DNA of 64,000 nucleotides from positions 3,348,001 through 3,412,000 of the forward strand of contig NZ_CP043568.1 in NCBI RefSeq assembly GCF_014076415.1, given 5' to 3'. The notes under the pieces were generated by a model. It was not told the DNA's origin. It was given only the letters and a program-made list of their open reading frames with translations, and searched no databases. The translations under genes were made by a program, and so were the position numbers. Source of the DNA: Comamonas testosteroni. Its GTDB lineage: Bacteria > Pseudomonadota > Gammaproteobacteria > Burkholderiales > Burkholderiaceae_C. Shown one piece after another: positions 44,448 through 53,489 of the stretch; the stretch's first letter is position 1; the number at the start of each line of letters is the position of its first letter.

Positions 44448-46946
44448 ATGCTGACTAATGAACATGCCAAGTCGCTGGCAGATAGAGCCATTGACACTAA
44501 AGCCGCTAACCAAAATCAACTCGAAACAGTCGCAGCGGCATCAGCCGCGTCTGCGTTGGGTATGACGGGTGGAGTGTACGGTGATGCTATCCGCATTCCT
44601 TATATGAATATTGATGGGTCCCCGTATATGAATGAAGATGGGACTCAGCATGTTCGGTTCAGGGTATTTGACACTCGAACAGACGCAGAACTGATTGGAA
44701 AAAAGCGCCAGCGTTACATCGGACGCACAGGAGCCGGTGCAATACCCTACATCCCCCATGGGGCCGCTGAGCTGAGTGCTCTTGGAGCAGAGTTCATCGT
44801 CATCACTGAAGGTGAATTCAAAGCGATCTCAGCAACGTCCATTGGAGTGCCAACTATCGCCATCCCAGGCGTCACGATGTGGTCCGATGGATCTGGCTCA
44901 CTCGGAGCTGACAGCACTATCGCAAATGAAATCATTGAGACGATTCATAGTATGTGCGCCACGGGCGTGATTGTTTTGGCTGATAGTGATGCGAGCGAAA
45001 ACGTACTGGTATCAAATGCAATGAACGCCTTTACGGGTGCTCTCAAATGCAGCATCGCCATTCCCGTAATGTATGCACATGTACCCGCAAAAACCACGCG
45101 AGATGGCCGCAGAAAGCTCTCAGAAAAACAAGGTCTCGATGACTGGATCGTCAATGCGGGCGCGGAGAGCGTACGCGGTATGCTACGCCACCTTTGGAAT
45201 TCAGAATTGCGCCGCATCCAAGCGAGGAGTGGCGGCGGGTACGATGCTCTTGGATACAAAGATGAGTCAAATTTTGTGTGGTCTAGAGCTAAAAGTAGAG
45301 TTTTCTCTCTGACCGCCAACGCGATTACATCGGCCTCGTCATTGATGAATATCGTAGGTGGCTATAAATATTGTGAAGCGGAATACGGGGAGGTGAACCC
45401 GAAAAATGGCGCCATCACAGTCAACTTCACTCGCATGGGGGGTGATCTTGTTGAGAGGTGCTGGAATGCCGGCGTGTTCAATCCCGACTCATTGTGCGGC
45501 TCCGGTGTCTGGATGAATGCGAACGGCGGTATCTCCATCAATAGTGCTGAACATTTTTGGAACGCCGACGGCACTTCAGCAGACCGCATCCAGAACGAGG
45601 ACGATCGCATTTATCAGGCGTCAATACCTCTAGGTATCACACCTGAATCTGAGGTTGGCACGACTGAAGATGCACAGTTTATTTTCGATGGCATGGGCAC
45701 ATGGAATTTTCGCAGCCTGTCAGACAGGACGCTGATGTATGGCTGGCTCATGCTCAGCTACCTTGCCGCAGCGGCTCCGTGGCGCCCACATGCATCTCTT
45801 ACAGCGCCTCCCGGCTCCGGAAAATCTACTCTGCAACTCGCCTTCAAAAACCTGCTAGGTAAAGCGTGCTGTTACCTTGAGGGCGCCCAGAGCTCCGCTG
45901 CAGGCATCATGCAGGGGTTGAATCAGGATGCGATCGCCGTGATCGTGGGCGAATCCGAGTCCAACACTGAAAAGGCTGCGGAGAAAGTTAAGGATCTCCT
46001 GACTTTCTTACGTAGTTGCTCAGACGGAACTGTAGGCATCAAAGGGACAGCCACGCACAACGCAAAAAGGTTTTTGCTGCGCTCAATGGGCATGGTTGCC
46101 GGTGTCACCTCACCCTCGATGACAGCCGCTGATGAGTCTCGTTTTCTTTGCATAGAAATCAACCCTCGTCATGACAGTGACGCGGAGGTGCATTTGCTGG
46201 CAAGCAAGGAGCCTCTGGATCAACGAGAAGTTCAAAGACTTGGTCGCAGGATGTTCATGCGAATGATTAACTCTTGGCCACGACTCGTCGCAGCAGAGAA
46301 GGAACTGCGAAAGTCTATGCGTGGATCTAGTCGCTTCCTCGATACTTTTACTCCACTGATCGCTGCCTCTTGGGTCGCAATGAATGACGGTTCATTGAGC
46401 GAGCAAGCGGCAGCAGATCTGCTTAAATCCATCGAACTGGATGACCAGCGCGATCGTATTGATGATGCGATGTCGAGCAACGACATTATCGATACTCTCA
46501 TGACCTCACATATCTATGCTGAAGGGGCTGCATACACCGTCGCGACGGTAGTTGAAGAGGCTCGGAATGAGGCACAGACGGGCCGTCTGGGTAAATATCA
46601 GAATGCGCTTGGCTTGTATGGCATGCGCGTTTTCATTCCCATCGTTAACAGAAATGGGAAATTCGTAAAACTGTCCAGCAATCCGATGCTGTACATTCAT
46701 CCCGCCTCAGCACTGAAATTGATCAACAACAATTTCGATAATGAAAGCACGTTCAAAAAACAGCTCAAGAAGAGCCCTTATATTGCAACCACAAGAACGC
46801 CACAATCAATCGGCGGGGTTACGCGACGGGTGCTTGAATTGAATATCAAGAGTAACGCCGCAAAACGTAGGCCCGTGACCTCGCTCGCGGCAAACGATCG
46901 CGAATACAACAGATATTCAAGCGTTGCGGCCATTTCATCGAAATGA
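44448..46946 (+). CDS. TOPRIM (DUF3854-like)-helicase replication protein
   Basis: The 832-residue protein has an N-terminal TOPRIM-like DUF3854 segment (EFIVITEGEFKAISATSIGV, TGVIVLADSDASENV). A C-terminal P-loop ATPase follows (SLTAPPGSGKSTLQLAFKNL, K near residue 460), with QDAIAVIVGESES as a likely Walker B and a later sensor block (SPSMTAADESRFLCIEINPR). This is a primase-helicase-like layout (DUF927-type helicase) found in phages and satellites. The ATG at 44448 was chosen for its ACGGAG ribosome site; the open frame upstream looks non-coding. It should start replication of the element together with the polymerase. Confidence 0.8.
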   Translation: MLTNEHAKSLADRAIDTKAANQNQLETVAAASAASALGMTGGVYGDAIRIPYMNIDGSPYMNEDGTQHVRFRVFDTRTDAELIGKKRQRYIGRTGAGAIPYIPHGAAELSALGAEFIVITEGEFKAISATSIGVPTIAIPGVTMWSDGSGSLGADSTIANEIIETIHSMCATGVIVLADSDASENVLVSNAMNAFTGALKCSIAIPVMYAHVPAKTTRDGRRKLSEKQGLDDWIVNAGAESVRGMLRHLWNSELRRIQARSGGGYDALGYKDESNFVWSRAKSRVFSLTANAITSASSLMNIVGGYKYCEAEYGEVNPKNGAITVNFTRMGGDLVERCWNAGVFNPDSLCGSGVWMNANGGISINSAEHFWNADGTSADRIQNEDDRIYQASIPLGITPESEVGTTEDAQFIFDGMGTWNFRSLSDRTLMYGWLMLSYLAAAAPWRPHASLTAPPGSGKSTLQLAFKNLLGKACCYLEGAQSSAAGIMQGLNQDAIAVIVGESESNTEKAAEKVKDLLTFLRSCSDGTVGIKGTATHNAKRFLLRSMGMVAGVTSPSMTAADESRFLCIEINPRHDSDAEVHLLASKEPLDQREVQRLGRRMFMRMINSWPRLVAAEKELRKSMRGSSRFLDTFTPLIAASWVAMNDGSLSEQAAADLLKSIELDDQRDRIDDAMSSNDIIDTLMTSHIYAEGAAYTVATVVEEARNEAQTGRLGKYQNALGLYGMRVFIPIVNRNGKFVKLSSNPMLYIHPASALKLINNNFDNESTFKKQLKKSPYIATTRTPQSIGGVTRRVLELNIKSNAAKRRPVTSLAANDREYNRYSSVAAISSK

Positions 46947-47019
46947 ACCACATGCATCAACGCCAGCAAGATAAAATCTTGCTTGGCGATTTCACCATTC
47001 AAATGTGCCGAAAAAACAA

Positions 47020-47048
47020 AACCCCGGCAACTGCATATTACCGGGGTT
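47020..47048. terminator. Hairpin between replication genes
   Basis: AACCCCGG and CCGGGGTT pair perfectly with a 13-base loop. The T run lies on the minus-strand side, so it is not a classic plus-strand terminator. It may slow transcription between the helicase and polymerase genes. Confidence 0.5.
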
Positions 47049-47088
47049 AAACAGTGCTGATCCACTGCGGAGTAAATAACCTAGTTAA

Positions 47089-47107
47089 ATACAAATCATC
47101 TTTGTAT
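47089..47107 (+). promoter_or_regulatory. Palindrome before the polymerase gene
   Basis: ATACAAA-TCATC-TTTGTAT is a perfect 7-bp inverted repeat, about 60 bases before the polymerase start. It is a likely operator or RNA hairpin. Confidence 0.4.
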
Positions 47108-47165
47108 GATTCGGTTAATTATATTACCTCCTGCCAATATCTGCAAAATTTTTTCTAAAAATGAA

Positions 47166-49406
47166 ATGAGAAAAGATCAGATTAATGCCAACGAAATGTC
47201 AAGTGTCGATATCGAACGCATCAGGCGTCAACGAGACAATATTACGTCATCGAAAAACGCTTCTCCACTGCGAATAATATCGGCAACGAAAGATGTTATC
47301 GATATCGAAGAACGTCGCAGACGAATACTTTTCGCGAGCGAGAAGGATTTCGTTTTTGAAAACACAGGATTCCTTGTCGCATACACAGATGAGATGCGAA
47401 AAAAAATCAGTGAAGCAGATTTTTTGAGCTTGTCTTTCAGGGCTACGGCAGAAGCACCTAGCGCACGAACGCTGGCTGTTGGAAAGAGCACGGAGATCGG
47501 CCCTGGATGCAATTGGGATCGTTATAGAAAGCTCGCTAATGCTGCTGGATACATACCAGGCGTGATCAGCACTACCAGAATGAGGGCATGGGTTGTTGGG
47601 CTGCCAGGCGGTGATGTGATGGTGTGGGATCTTGATGTGCTAGACGCATCAGCCGTCACCTCATTGATATCAGACAGCATCAATTCCAAAAACCTTTATT
47701 GCTACAACGCAGCTGAGCTCCTCACATGGGCTATGAGTACTGCAAGGGCCGCAAACATGGCGCCAGCAGCGGTCTACGACCCTCTCTGGCATGTCAGGTA
47801 CGTAGATCCGGATCGGATCTACGACATTTCAAGGCGCGCGGTCATCGAACAAGCCGCCGCAGCGCTTGTGAAAGCGCATAAAAAGTCATCCCCACCCACA
47901 TCGCTGGAAGCCATCATGCATGGGGCTGGCATGAATGCTCGCGCAGTTAAAGCTGCCCACGACAGAGCATGGTCCGTCGCGCCGCTAAGCACATGGCACT
48001 ACAGAAATGCAGTGTTGGGCCATGCGGATCCACACAGAGTCATGATGAACCGTGGCTGGGAAGTTTGCGCGACGAACCTGCCGACACAGTTGGTACAGAT
48101 CAGCTGCAATGGGATGCCAGTTGATATTGACCGCCTGGAATCGATTAGATGTGATGCGGCGGCGGTAGTTGCCAAGGCTGCAAGTACTGTAGTTGAGCAC
48201 ATCCCGTCGTTGTACGAAATCCAGGCACGTCTATCCGCTATGTCCGGAGGAGCTACTGATGAGATCCGCTTAGCAGTCGGAGAGTACGCCAGATCAACGG
48301 GTGTTGAGCTTGATGCCAGTGACAATGGCCTTCCATCCATCAGCCTAAAGTCACTATCAAACAAGGGGGCTATAGCGCTACCCGGCATCGCCGCATGGCG
48401 TGACCTGTGTGATGCAAGACGTACCTTGGCGTCATGTGATGATTTGATTGCATCAGTGTCACCGAATGGACGGCTCCACCCCCTATTCGGATACGACACC
48501 GTAACAGGCCGGCTAACAGCAAAACGGCCCGCTTCTATGGCGATGGATCAGCGCCTCAGGAGTGCTGTGACGGCTCCTGAAGGGTCTGTGATCATTAGTG
48601 CCGATTACAGTCAAATCGAACTGCGCATCGCCGCATGTTTCGCAGAAAAAATGCGGGCAGGCACTGGACTCCCTGGAATGCTGGCAACTGCCTTCAGGAC
48701 TGGCGTTGACCCCCATCTCACCACAGCATTGCAGTCTGTCCGGCAGCGTGGAGATATCGATTTCACCGGCAATGCCGCTGCGTACATTGCTGGACTATGC
48801 GACGAGGAACGCTGTGAACTGAAGTCCAGACTCTTCGTTGAACGAGACACTGCCAAAGCTCAGAATTTCGGACTGCTCTACGGTATGAAAGATTCATCGT
48901 TCTGGGAATACGGGCGGCTAGCTTATGGGCTCACATGGACATTTGAAGAGGCACAAGCGGCAAGGGATGCGTGGTTCAAGATGTACCCGGAAATTGCTCT
49001 GTTACACGACTCGTACCAGAGCACGTTCAGCGCAGCGGCAAAGGAAACACTGTTTCTGAAAGCGCATGACGGTGTCTTTCAGACCACCACCTCTCGGGTT
49101 GTCAGCGGTGCCACATTGAGCGGCAGGAAGGTTACTGCAACCTCTCCTTTTCTGCTACTGAGCTACGCGTGTCAAGGCACAGGCGCAGACATCATCATTA
49201 GCGCCATTGCATCGATGGATCACGGCACCAGGCGGCACCTCGTGAATGTGGTTCACGATGAGCTTGTCCTGTGTGTACCAGAGTCATGTTCGCAACGAGA
49301 GGCCGCAGAGGTTCGAAGAGCGATGCTCAGCGCTGAAGATGCTGTTTTTGCACAGTACAACATCCCTGCTTCTGTCGACATCACAGTGGGCAACTCCTGG
49401 TCCTGA
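47166..49406 (+). CDS. Family A DNA polymerase (PolA-like) of the integrated element
   Basis: The 746-residue protein has all three polymerase motifs: A (IISADYSQIELRIAACFAEK, Asp near residue 480), B (RDTAKAQNFGLLYG) and C (VNVVHDELVL). The N-terminal 200 residues lie where the 3'-5' exonuclease would be, but the usual DxE start is replaced by VMVWDLDVLDAS, so proofreading may be lost. No 5'-3' exonuclease domain is present. Such polymerases are typical of phages with their own replisome. The start is uncertain: 47106, 47166 and 47193 are all possible and none has a strong ribosome site. Confidence 0.87.
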   Translation: MRKDQINANEMSSVDIERIRRQRDNITSSKNASPLRIISATKDVIDIEERRRRILFASEKDFVFENTGFLVAYTDEMRKKISEADFLSLSFRATAEAPSARTLAVGKSTEIGPGCNWDRYRKLANAAGYIPGVISTTRMRAWVVGLPGGDVMVWDLDVLDASAVTSLISDSINSKNLYCYNAAELLTWAMSTARAANMAPAAVYDPLWHVRYVDPDRIYDISRRAVIEQAAAALVKAHKKSSPPTSLEAIMHGAGMNARAVKAAHDRAWSVAPLSTWHYRNAVLGHADPHRVMMNRGWEVCATNLPTQLVQISCNGMPVDIDRLESIRCDAAAVVAKAASTVVEHIPSLYEIQARLSAMSGGATDEIRLAVGEYARSTGVELDASDNGLPSISLKSLSNKGAIALPGIAAWRDLCDARRTLASCDDLIASVSPNGRLHPLFGYDTVTGRLTAKRPASMAMDQRLRSAVTAPEGSVIISADYSQIELRIAACFAEKMRAGTGLPGMLATAFRTGVDPHLTTALQSVRQRGDIDFTGNAAAYIAGLCDEERCELKSRLFVERDTAKAQNFGLLYGMKDSSFWEYGRLAYGLTWTFEEAQAARDAWFKMYPEIALLHDSYQSTFSAAAKETLFLKAHDGVFQTTTSRVVSGATLSGRKVTATSPFLLLSYACQGTGADIIISAIASMDHGTRRHLVNVVHDELVLCVPESCSQREAAEVRRAMLSAEDAVFAQYNIPASVDITVGNSWS

Positions 49407-49463
49407 GCTGATAGCAGCTGATACCGTAAAGTACCACCCGACACTCATAAAAGGTACTGACTC

Positions 49464-49817
49464 ATGGCTACAAAGAAAAAATCCGGTGCGGGAGCTGATG
49501 AACAAGGCCTACGTTTGGTCGTCGTTGGACGCGGAGAGACGCGTGGCCGTCGGCCTCATCTGCTCAGACTGCGTGAATCGCTATACCAAGAATTGAAAAC
49601 GGTTGCGGATGGGCAGACGTACTTGCTCATTGAGATTGCTATGCGCCGCTTAATCAATGAGCTCAAGGCACGTCCGGTCAATCCCGTTGAGATAGTGCAA
49701 GCACAGGATCTCGACGCAACGCAGCTCGATGAACACTTGCTTGAGCAGTTTTCATCTCCAGCTGCAGCAGCTTCCCGCAGAGCGCCCTCAAGAGTTGCAA
49801 AGAAAGATCCACAGTAG
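49464..49817 (+). CDS. Ribbon-helix-helix-like protein
   Basis: 117 residues. The stretch RPHLLRLRESLYQELKTVAD followed by GQTYLLIEIAMRRLINELKA fits a short strand and two helices of an RHH DNA-binding fold. The C-terminus is a basic, Ala-rich tail. It may regulate or partition the element. AAAGGTACTG precedes the ATG. The family assignment is by pattern only. Confidence 0.6.
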   Translation: MATKKKSGAGADEQGLRLVVVGRGETRGRRPHLLRLRESLYQELKTVADGQTYLLIEIAMRRLINELKARPVNPVEIVQAQDLDATQLDEHLLEQFSSPAAAASRRAPSRVAKKDPQ

Positions 49818-49891
49818 AAGGGCTTGAGCTTCCTGGCACCTTCACCGCCCTGCCCATCTTTTCGTCACCGACACATCAAAGCGTTGAAGTC

Positions 49892-50122
49892 ATGAAACCC
49901 ACAAAAAAATCCACTCCTCTGGCGGCAATCCCTGAATTGCAGGTCCTCGTCACGGTCCGCGCGGCAGCAGCGCAGACAGGACTGACTGAAAAAGCAATTC
50001 GACGCAAGATCGAATCTGGAGTCTGGCTTGCAACTGTCGAGTTCAGCCGTGCGCCAAATGGTCAAATTTTCATTGATCTGCAAGCTGTTGCGCGCTGGCA
50101 GCGCGGCCTGCGTCGCTTTTGA
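49892..50122 (+). CDS. Excisionase-like HTH protein
   Basis: 76 residues with a MerR/Xis-like helix-turn-helix (LVTVRAAAAQTGLTEKAIRR, KIESGVWLATVEFSRAPNGQ, IDLQAVARWQRG). It lies 65 bases before the integrase gene. Small HTH_17-type proteins here commonly steer the integrase towards excision. Confidence 0.75.
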   Translation: MKPTKKSTPLAAIPELQVLVTVRAAAAQTGLTEKAIRRKIESGVWLATVEFSRAPNGQIFIDLQAVARWQRGLRRF

Positions 50123-50187
50123 GATTTTCTCGATTTTTTAGACAATCTGATATCAACAAATATCATTAGATTTCAGGAGTGCAAAGC

Positions 50188-51477
50188 ATGGCGACAGCAG
50201 TGAAAAAAGTGAAGGCAATCCCAGGCGTCGAAGTACGCGACGCATCGATACGCATCCGTATAAACATGCGAGGCACAAGCGTCATCCAACGACTGAATGC
50301 GCCGGACGGCAGCGCTCTACTCCCCACTCTGCAGAACGTGATGTACGCAACCCAGCTTGTCACAAAAATCAAGGCCGACATCAGACTTGGAACGTACGAA
50401 CACGAGAACTATTTCGCAACCGAAAATTTGACTTCGGAAACGAAGCCTATACCGACTCTCATCGAGCAAATTGATCATTGGTTCAACACGCTAGATCTCG
50501 CAAAGTCGACAATGCGCGGCTACGCTGTTTGCTGCAATTTCTGGCGCCGTACAACAATTGAAGTCACAGTCGGTAGAGGGAAGAAAGCTCGCGTCGAAGA
50601 AGTGAAGATCGCAGACATTCCGCTCGACAAGTTGACGCTGTCACATCTGCAACTGGCGCGCAAAAAAGCTTCAGCGCTAAGCGGCAAAACGTTCAACAAC
50701 TACCTGAGTGCTGTCAGCTCGGCGCTCGCGCTGGCAGTGCAGGATGGAATTCTCACTGAAGCCGTTTCTACAGCTCGTGCGCATAAAAAGTGGCAGAAAA
50801 AGCAAGCCGATCCGTTCTCTCTGAATGAGATCAACAGTATCGTTTCGTACATGCGCGAACGATACGACGAACGCATTGCGAATCTCGTTGAATTTTGGTC
50901 CCTCACAGGCCTGCGCTCTTCTGAGTTGTACGGACTGCGCTGGGGCTCAGTGGATTTCAATAGAGCTGAAATCAAGGTCCACGAAGCGCTGGTTTTTGGT
51001 GAGCACAAAGCGAGCACAAAAACGGACTCATCGAGAATGGTGCTGCTGACCAAGCGAGCCATCGAGCTACTGAGGCTCCAAAAGAAGTTCACGTTTATGG
51101 GAGGCAACGATGCGTTCGTTTTCACGAACCCTTACGACGATCTTCCATGGCACTCAGAAAAGTCGATAAGAAACAAATACTGGATACCGACACTTCGCGC
51201 ATTAGGTATCCGCTACCGCCGACCATACAACATGCGTCACACAAACGCGACGATGCGCCTAATGGCAGGTCAAAAAATTGGCTACGCTGCAGGACAGATG
51301 GGGCACAGCATTGAGATGTTCACGCGCACGTATGCGCGCTGGCTTAACGGTGAGCAAGATCGAGTAGAACTCGAAAAGTTTGAGTTGCTAACAGAAGCGC
51401 AGCATGGTCAGCAGCAAGCTGCAGCGTACGTTCGACATGTACGCGGTATAGCAGGGCAGCAATCGCCGCGCACCTGA
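50188..51477 (+). CDS. Tyrosine site-specific integrase
   Basis: The 429-residue protein has the catalytic set: Arg in FWSLTGLRSSELYGLRWGSV, then YNMRHTNATMRLMAG (Arg-His with Tyr in place of the first His, as in many P4-like enzymes), GQMGHSIEMFTRTYARWL with the His and the nucleophile Tyr. The N-terminal part has the arm- and core-binding regions. The ATG at 50188 has CAGGAG eight bases upstream. It ends 225 bases from tRNA-Gly, the probable attachment site. Confidence 0.92.
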   Translation: MATAVKKVKAIPGVEVRDASIRIRINMRGTSVIQRLNAPDGSALLPTLQNVMYATQLVTKIKADIRLGTYEHENYFATENLTSETKPIPTLIEQIDHWFNTLDLAKSTMRGYAVCCNFWRRTTIEVTVGRGKKARVEEVKIADIPLDKLTLSHLQLARKKASALSGKTFNNYLSAVSSALALAVQDGILTEAVSTARAHKKWQKKQADPFSLNEINSIVSYMRERYDERIANLVEFWSLTGLRSSELYGLRWGSVDFNRAEIKVHEALVFGEHKASTKTDSSRMVLLTKRAIELLRLQKKFTFMGGNDAFVFTNPYDDLPWHSEKSIRNKYWIPTLRALGIRYRRPYNMRHTNATMRLMAGQKIGYAAGQMGHSIEMFTRTYARWLNGEQDRVELEKFELLTEAQHGQQQAAAYVRHVRGIAGQQSPRT

Positions 51478-51493
51478 CACGCATCGCAGAGAC

Positions 51494-51522
51494 AAAAAAG
51501 CCGCTCATCGAGCGGCTTTTTC
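51494..51522 (+). terminator. Intrinsic terminator after the integrase
   Basis: AAAAAGCCGCT and AGCGGCTTTTT pair perfectly around CATCG, 17 bases after the integrase stop. The symmetry allows use in both directions. Confidence 0.88.
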
Positions 51523-51702
51523 CATGAGGTTCTGAGCGGCCGTGATAGGCATCAGTTGTAAGCGTAGAAAATGTGTCGTGACACGCTCTTCTGCGCACGC
51601 CCCCTAATCATAGCGCTCAACTTTAAATCAGACAAATTTGCCCAAAATTTTGCCCAGCGAACCACTCAGCACAGATAACCATTTGATTAAATTGAGAAAG
51701 TC

Positions 51703-51776
51703 TGGAGCGGGTGATGGGAATCGAACCCACGTTATTTGCTTGGGAAGCAAGAGTCCTACCATTGAACGACGCCCGC
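51703..51776 (-). tRNA. tRNA-Gly (CCC)
   Basis: 74 bases fold as a cloverleaf with D-arm GTTC-GGAC, anticodon loop TTCCCAA, T-loop TTCGATT and an encoded CCA end. Acceptor pair 6-67 and anticodon-stem pair 27-43 are both C-A. Its 3' end faces the integrase, so this is the likely integration target. Confidence 0.88.
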
Positions 51777-52286
51777 GTCTGCGACGAAGCCACGACTGCA
51801 GCTGTCTTTGACAGGCTCACAGTTCCAGGCTGTGAGCTTGGGCTATCGTACATCAAGGCTGTGCAGCCTCCGTTCAAAATCGGAGCATTTTGGCAATTTT
51901 TTGCCTCGGAGTTTTCCCGAAAGCCGGGTTTTGAGGGCAAGCCTTTCTTCCTCTTTGTTAGGGACACTCAGGTCACGACTGCCTAGCCTCAAATCACATG
52001 GGTAAAATTGTGCGGGATCAAAGAGCCTGCATTCAACTGCTGCTCCAAGCGTCGAGCAGAGTCCCGGCCCTGGAGCGCTCAAGGCTCGATACGAGCAAGC
52101 AGGTTTTTCTCTCGTTTTGCGCTTGACCAAGATCTTCAATAATTTCTGTAAATACTGGCCAAGTACTGACCGTCCCAGCCAAACCATGCCACTTTGCCTT
52201 TGCGATTTTGCCCTGACCGTTGACCGCGCCGACCTGTCTGAATTGCAGGCGGCCAAGCAATGGAAGATGGCCCATGGAGCAGTGGC
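51777..52286. other. Region between tRNA-Gly and cox15
   Basis: No convincing gene. A perfect 8-bp hairpin (GCTCACAG-N7-CTGTGAGC) lies at 51815-51837. An open frame without a good start ends in an ATGA overlap with cox15 and may be the remnant of an upstream gene of the cytochrome oxidase cluster. Confidence 0.5.
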
Positions 52287-53465
52287 ATGACAGAGCAACA
52301 GCTATACGACCTGGCTCCTGCACTGGAGCTGATGGCTTTTGGTCTGGCGCTGGCCCTGGGACCTTTATGCTGGGTCTGGTGGCGCAATCGCGGCACAGGT
52401 TCCGGCAGGCGCCTTCAGGCGCTATGCGTGCTGACATTGTTCTTGACCTTCGATCTGGTTCTATTCGGCGCCTTCACACGTCTGACAGACTCGGGCCTGG
52501 GCTGCCCTGACTGGCCTGGCTGCTATGGCACGGCCAGCCCTATCGCAGCGCATGCCCAAATCTCCGAAGCGCAAGCTGCCATGCCGACCGGCCCGGTCAC
52601 CCATGGCAAGGCCTGGGTGGAAATGATTCACCGCTATCTGGCGACCACGGTCGGCGTGCTCATCATTGCAATGACAGTCATGAGCTGGAAGCAGGCACGT
52701 GCAGCCAGGCTAACGGGCCAACACGCCTGTTTCAGAGGCGCTGCCAACCCCTGCTGGCCGACTCTGGCTCTGGTATGGGTCTGCATACAAGGCGCTTTCG
52801 GAGCGCTGACAGTCACCATGAAATTGTTTCCAGCCATCGTCACGCTGCACCTGCTGGGCGGTACCGGCTTGCTGGCATTGCTGGCCATTCCTGCAGCGGG
52901 CCTGAGCCAGCAGCAAGCTGGCCGCTCTCCGGCCCTGATCGCCAGACGCTTGCGCATCGTGCTGTGGCTTTGCCTGGCGCTGCTCATCGTCCAGGTCAGC
53001 CTGGGCGGCTGGGTCAGCACCAATTACGCCGTGCTGGCCTGCACGACCTTCCCTGGCTGTCAGGGTAGCTGGTGGCCTGCCATGAATTTTGCCGAAGCGC
53101 TGCAGATCTGGCGCCCTCTGGGCATGCTCAAGGACGGCAGCCACATCAGCTTCGAAGCGCTGACCGCCATTCACTACACCCACCGTCTGGCGGCCTATGT
53201 GGTGGTTCTGGCACTGGCTGGTCTGTGGTGGGCATTGCGCCATGCTCCTGCACTGGCCAAGCAGCGCCGGCTGCTGGGATTTTTTGCGGTGCTGCAAGTT
53301 CTGACGGGTCTGTCCAACGTGGTCTTGGACTGGCCCCTGGTTGCGGCCGTGCTTCACACCGGTGGAGCCGCGGCCCTGGTAACGATTGTGGTCTGGAGTC
53401 TGGCCGTGACGCGCGCAAATGCCGTCGCCGCCCCCGGGCCCGAAATGGCGCGCCGCCCAGCCTGA
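52287..53465 (+). CDS. Heme A synthase (COX15/CtaA family)
   Basis: The 392-residue protein has about eight transmembrane helices and the paired His motifs of the family: LFGAFTRLTDSGLGCPDWPG, MIHRYLATTVGVL, TLHLLGG, and IHYTHRLAAYVVV. It oxidises heme O to heme A for cytochrome c oxidase in the inner membrane. GGAG lies seven bases before the chosen ATG at 52287; a longer start at 52260 is possible. It is followed by cyoE, which makes heme O, so the two form a heme A operon. The oxidase genes themselves are not in the window. Confidence 0.92.
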   Translation: MTEQQLYDLAPALELMAFGLALALGPLCWVWWRNRGTGSGRRLQALCVLTLFLTFDLVLFGAFTRLTDSGLGCPDWPGCYGTASPIAAHAQISEAQAAMPTGPVTHGKAWVEMIHRYLATTVGVLIIAMTVMSWKQARAARLTGQHACFRGAANPCWPTLALVWVCIQGAFGALTVTMKLFPAIVTLHLLGGTGLLALLAIPAAGLSQQQAGRSPALIARRLRIVLWLCLALLIVQVSLGGWVSTNYAVLACTTFPGCQGSWWPAMNFAEALQIWRPLGMLKDGSHISFEALTAIHYTHRLAAYVVVLALAGLWWALRHAPALAKQRRLLGFFAVLQVLTGLSNVVLDWPLVAAVLHTGGAAALVTIVVWSLAVTRANAVAAPGPEMARRPA

Positions 53466-53489
53466 GGCATAGCGTAAAAGAGTGATTGC

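Larger units (their letters stand above)
42300..51705. mobile_element. Integrated element with its own replication module, at tRNA-Gly
   Basis: From about 42.3 kb to the 3' end of tRNA-Gly the DNA is more A+T-rich and all genes run on the plus strand: three unknown genes, an iteron region, a TOPRIM-helicase protein, a family A DNA polymerase, an RHH-like protein, an excisionase-like protein and a tyrosine integrase. The right end is set by the integrase next to the tRNA. The left end is uncertain because I could not find a second copy of the tRNA 3' sequence. No capsid, tail or conjugation genes are seen. Confidence 0.65.

Noticed and set aside
51777..52290. SURF1 or another oxidase-assembly gene before cox15
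   Set aside because: The open frame there is Cys-rich without a start codon or any motif of that family, so I report only an unassigned region.
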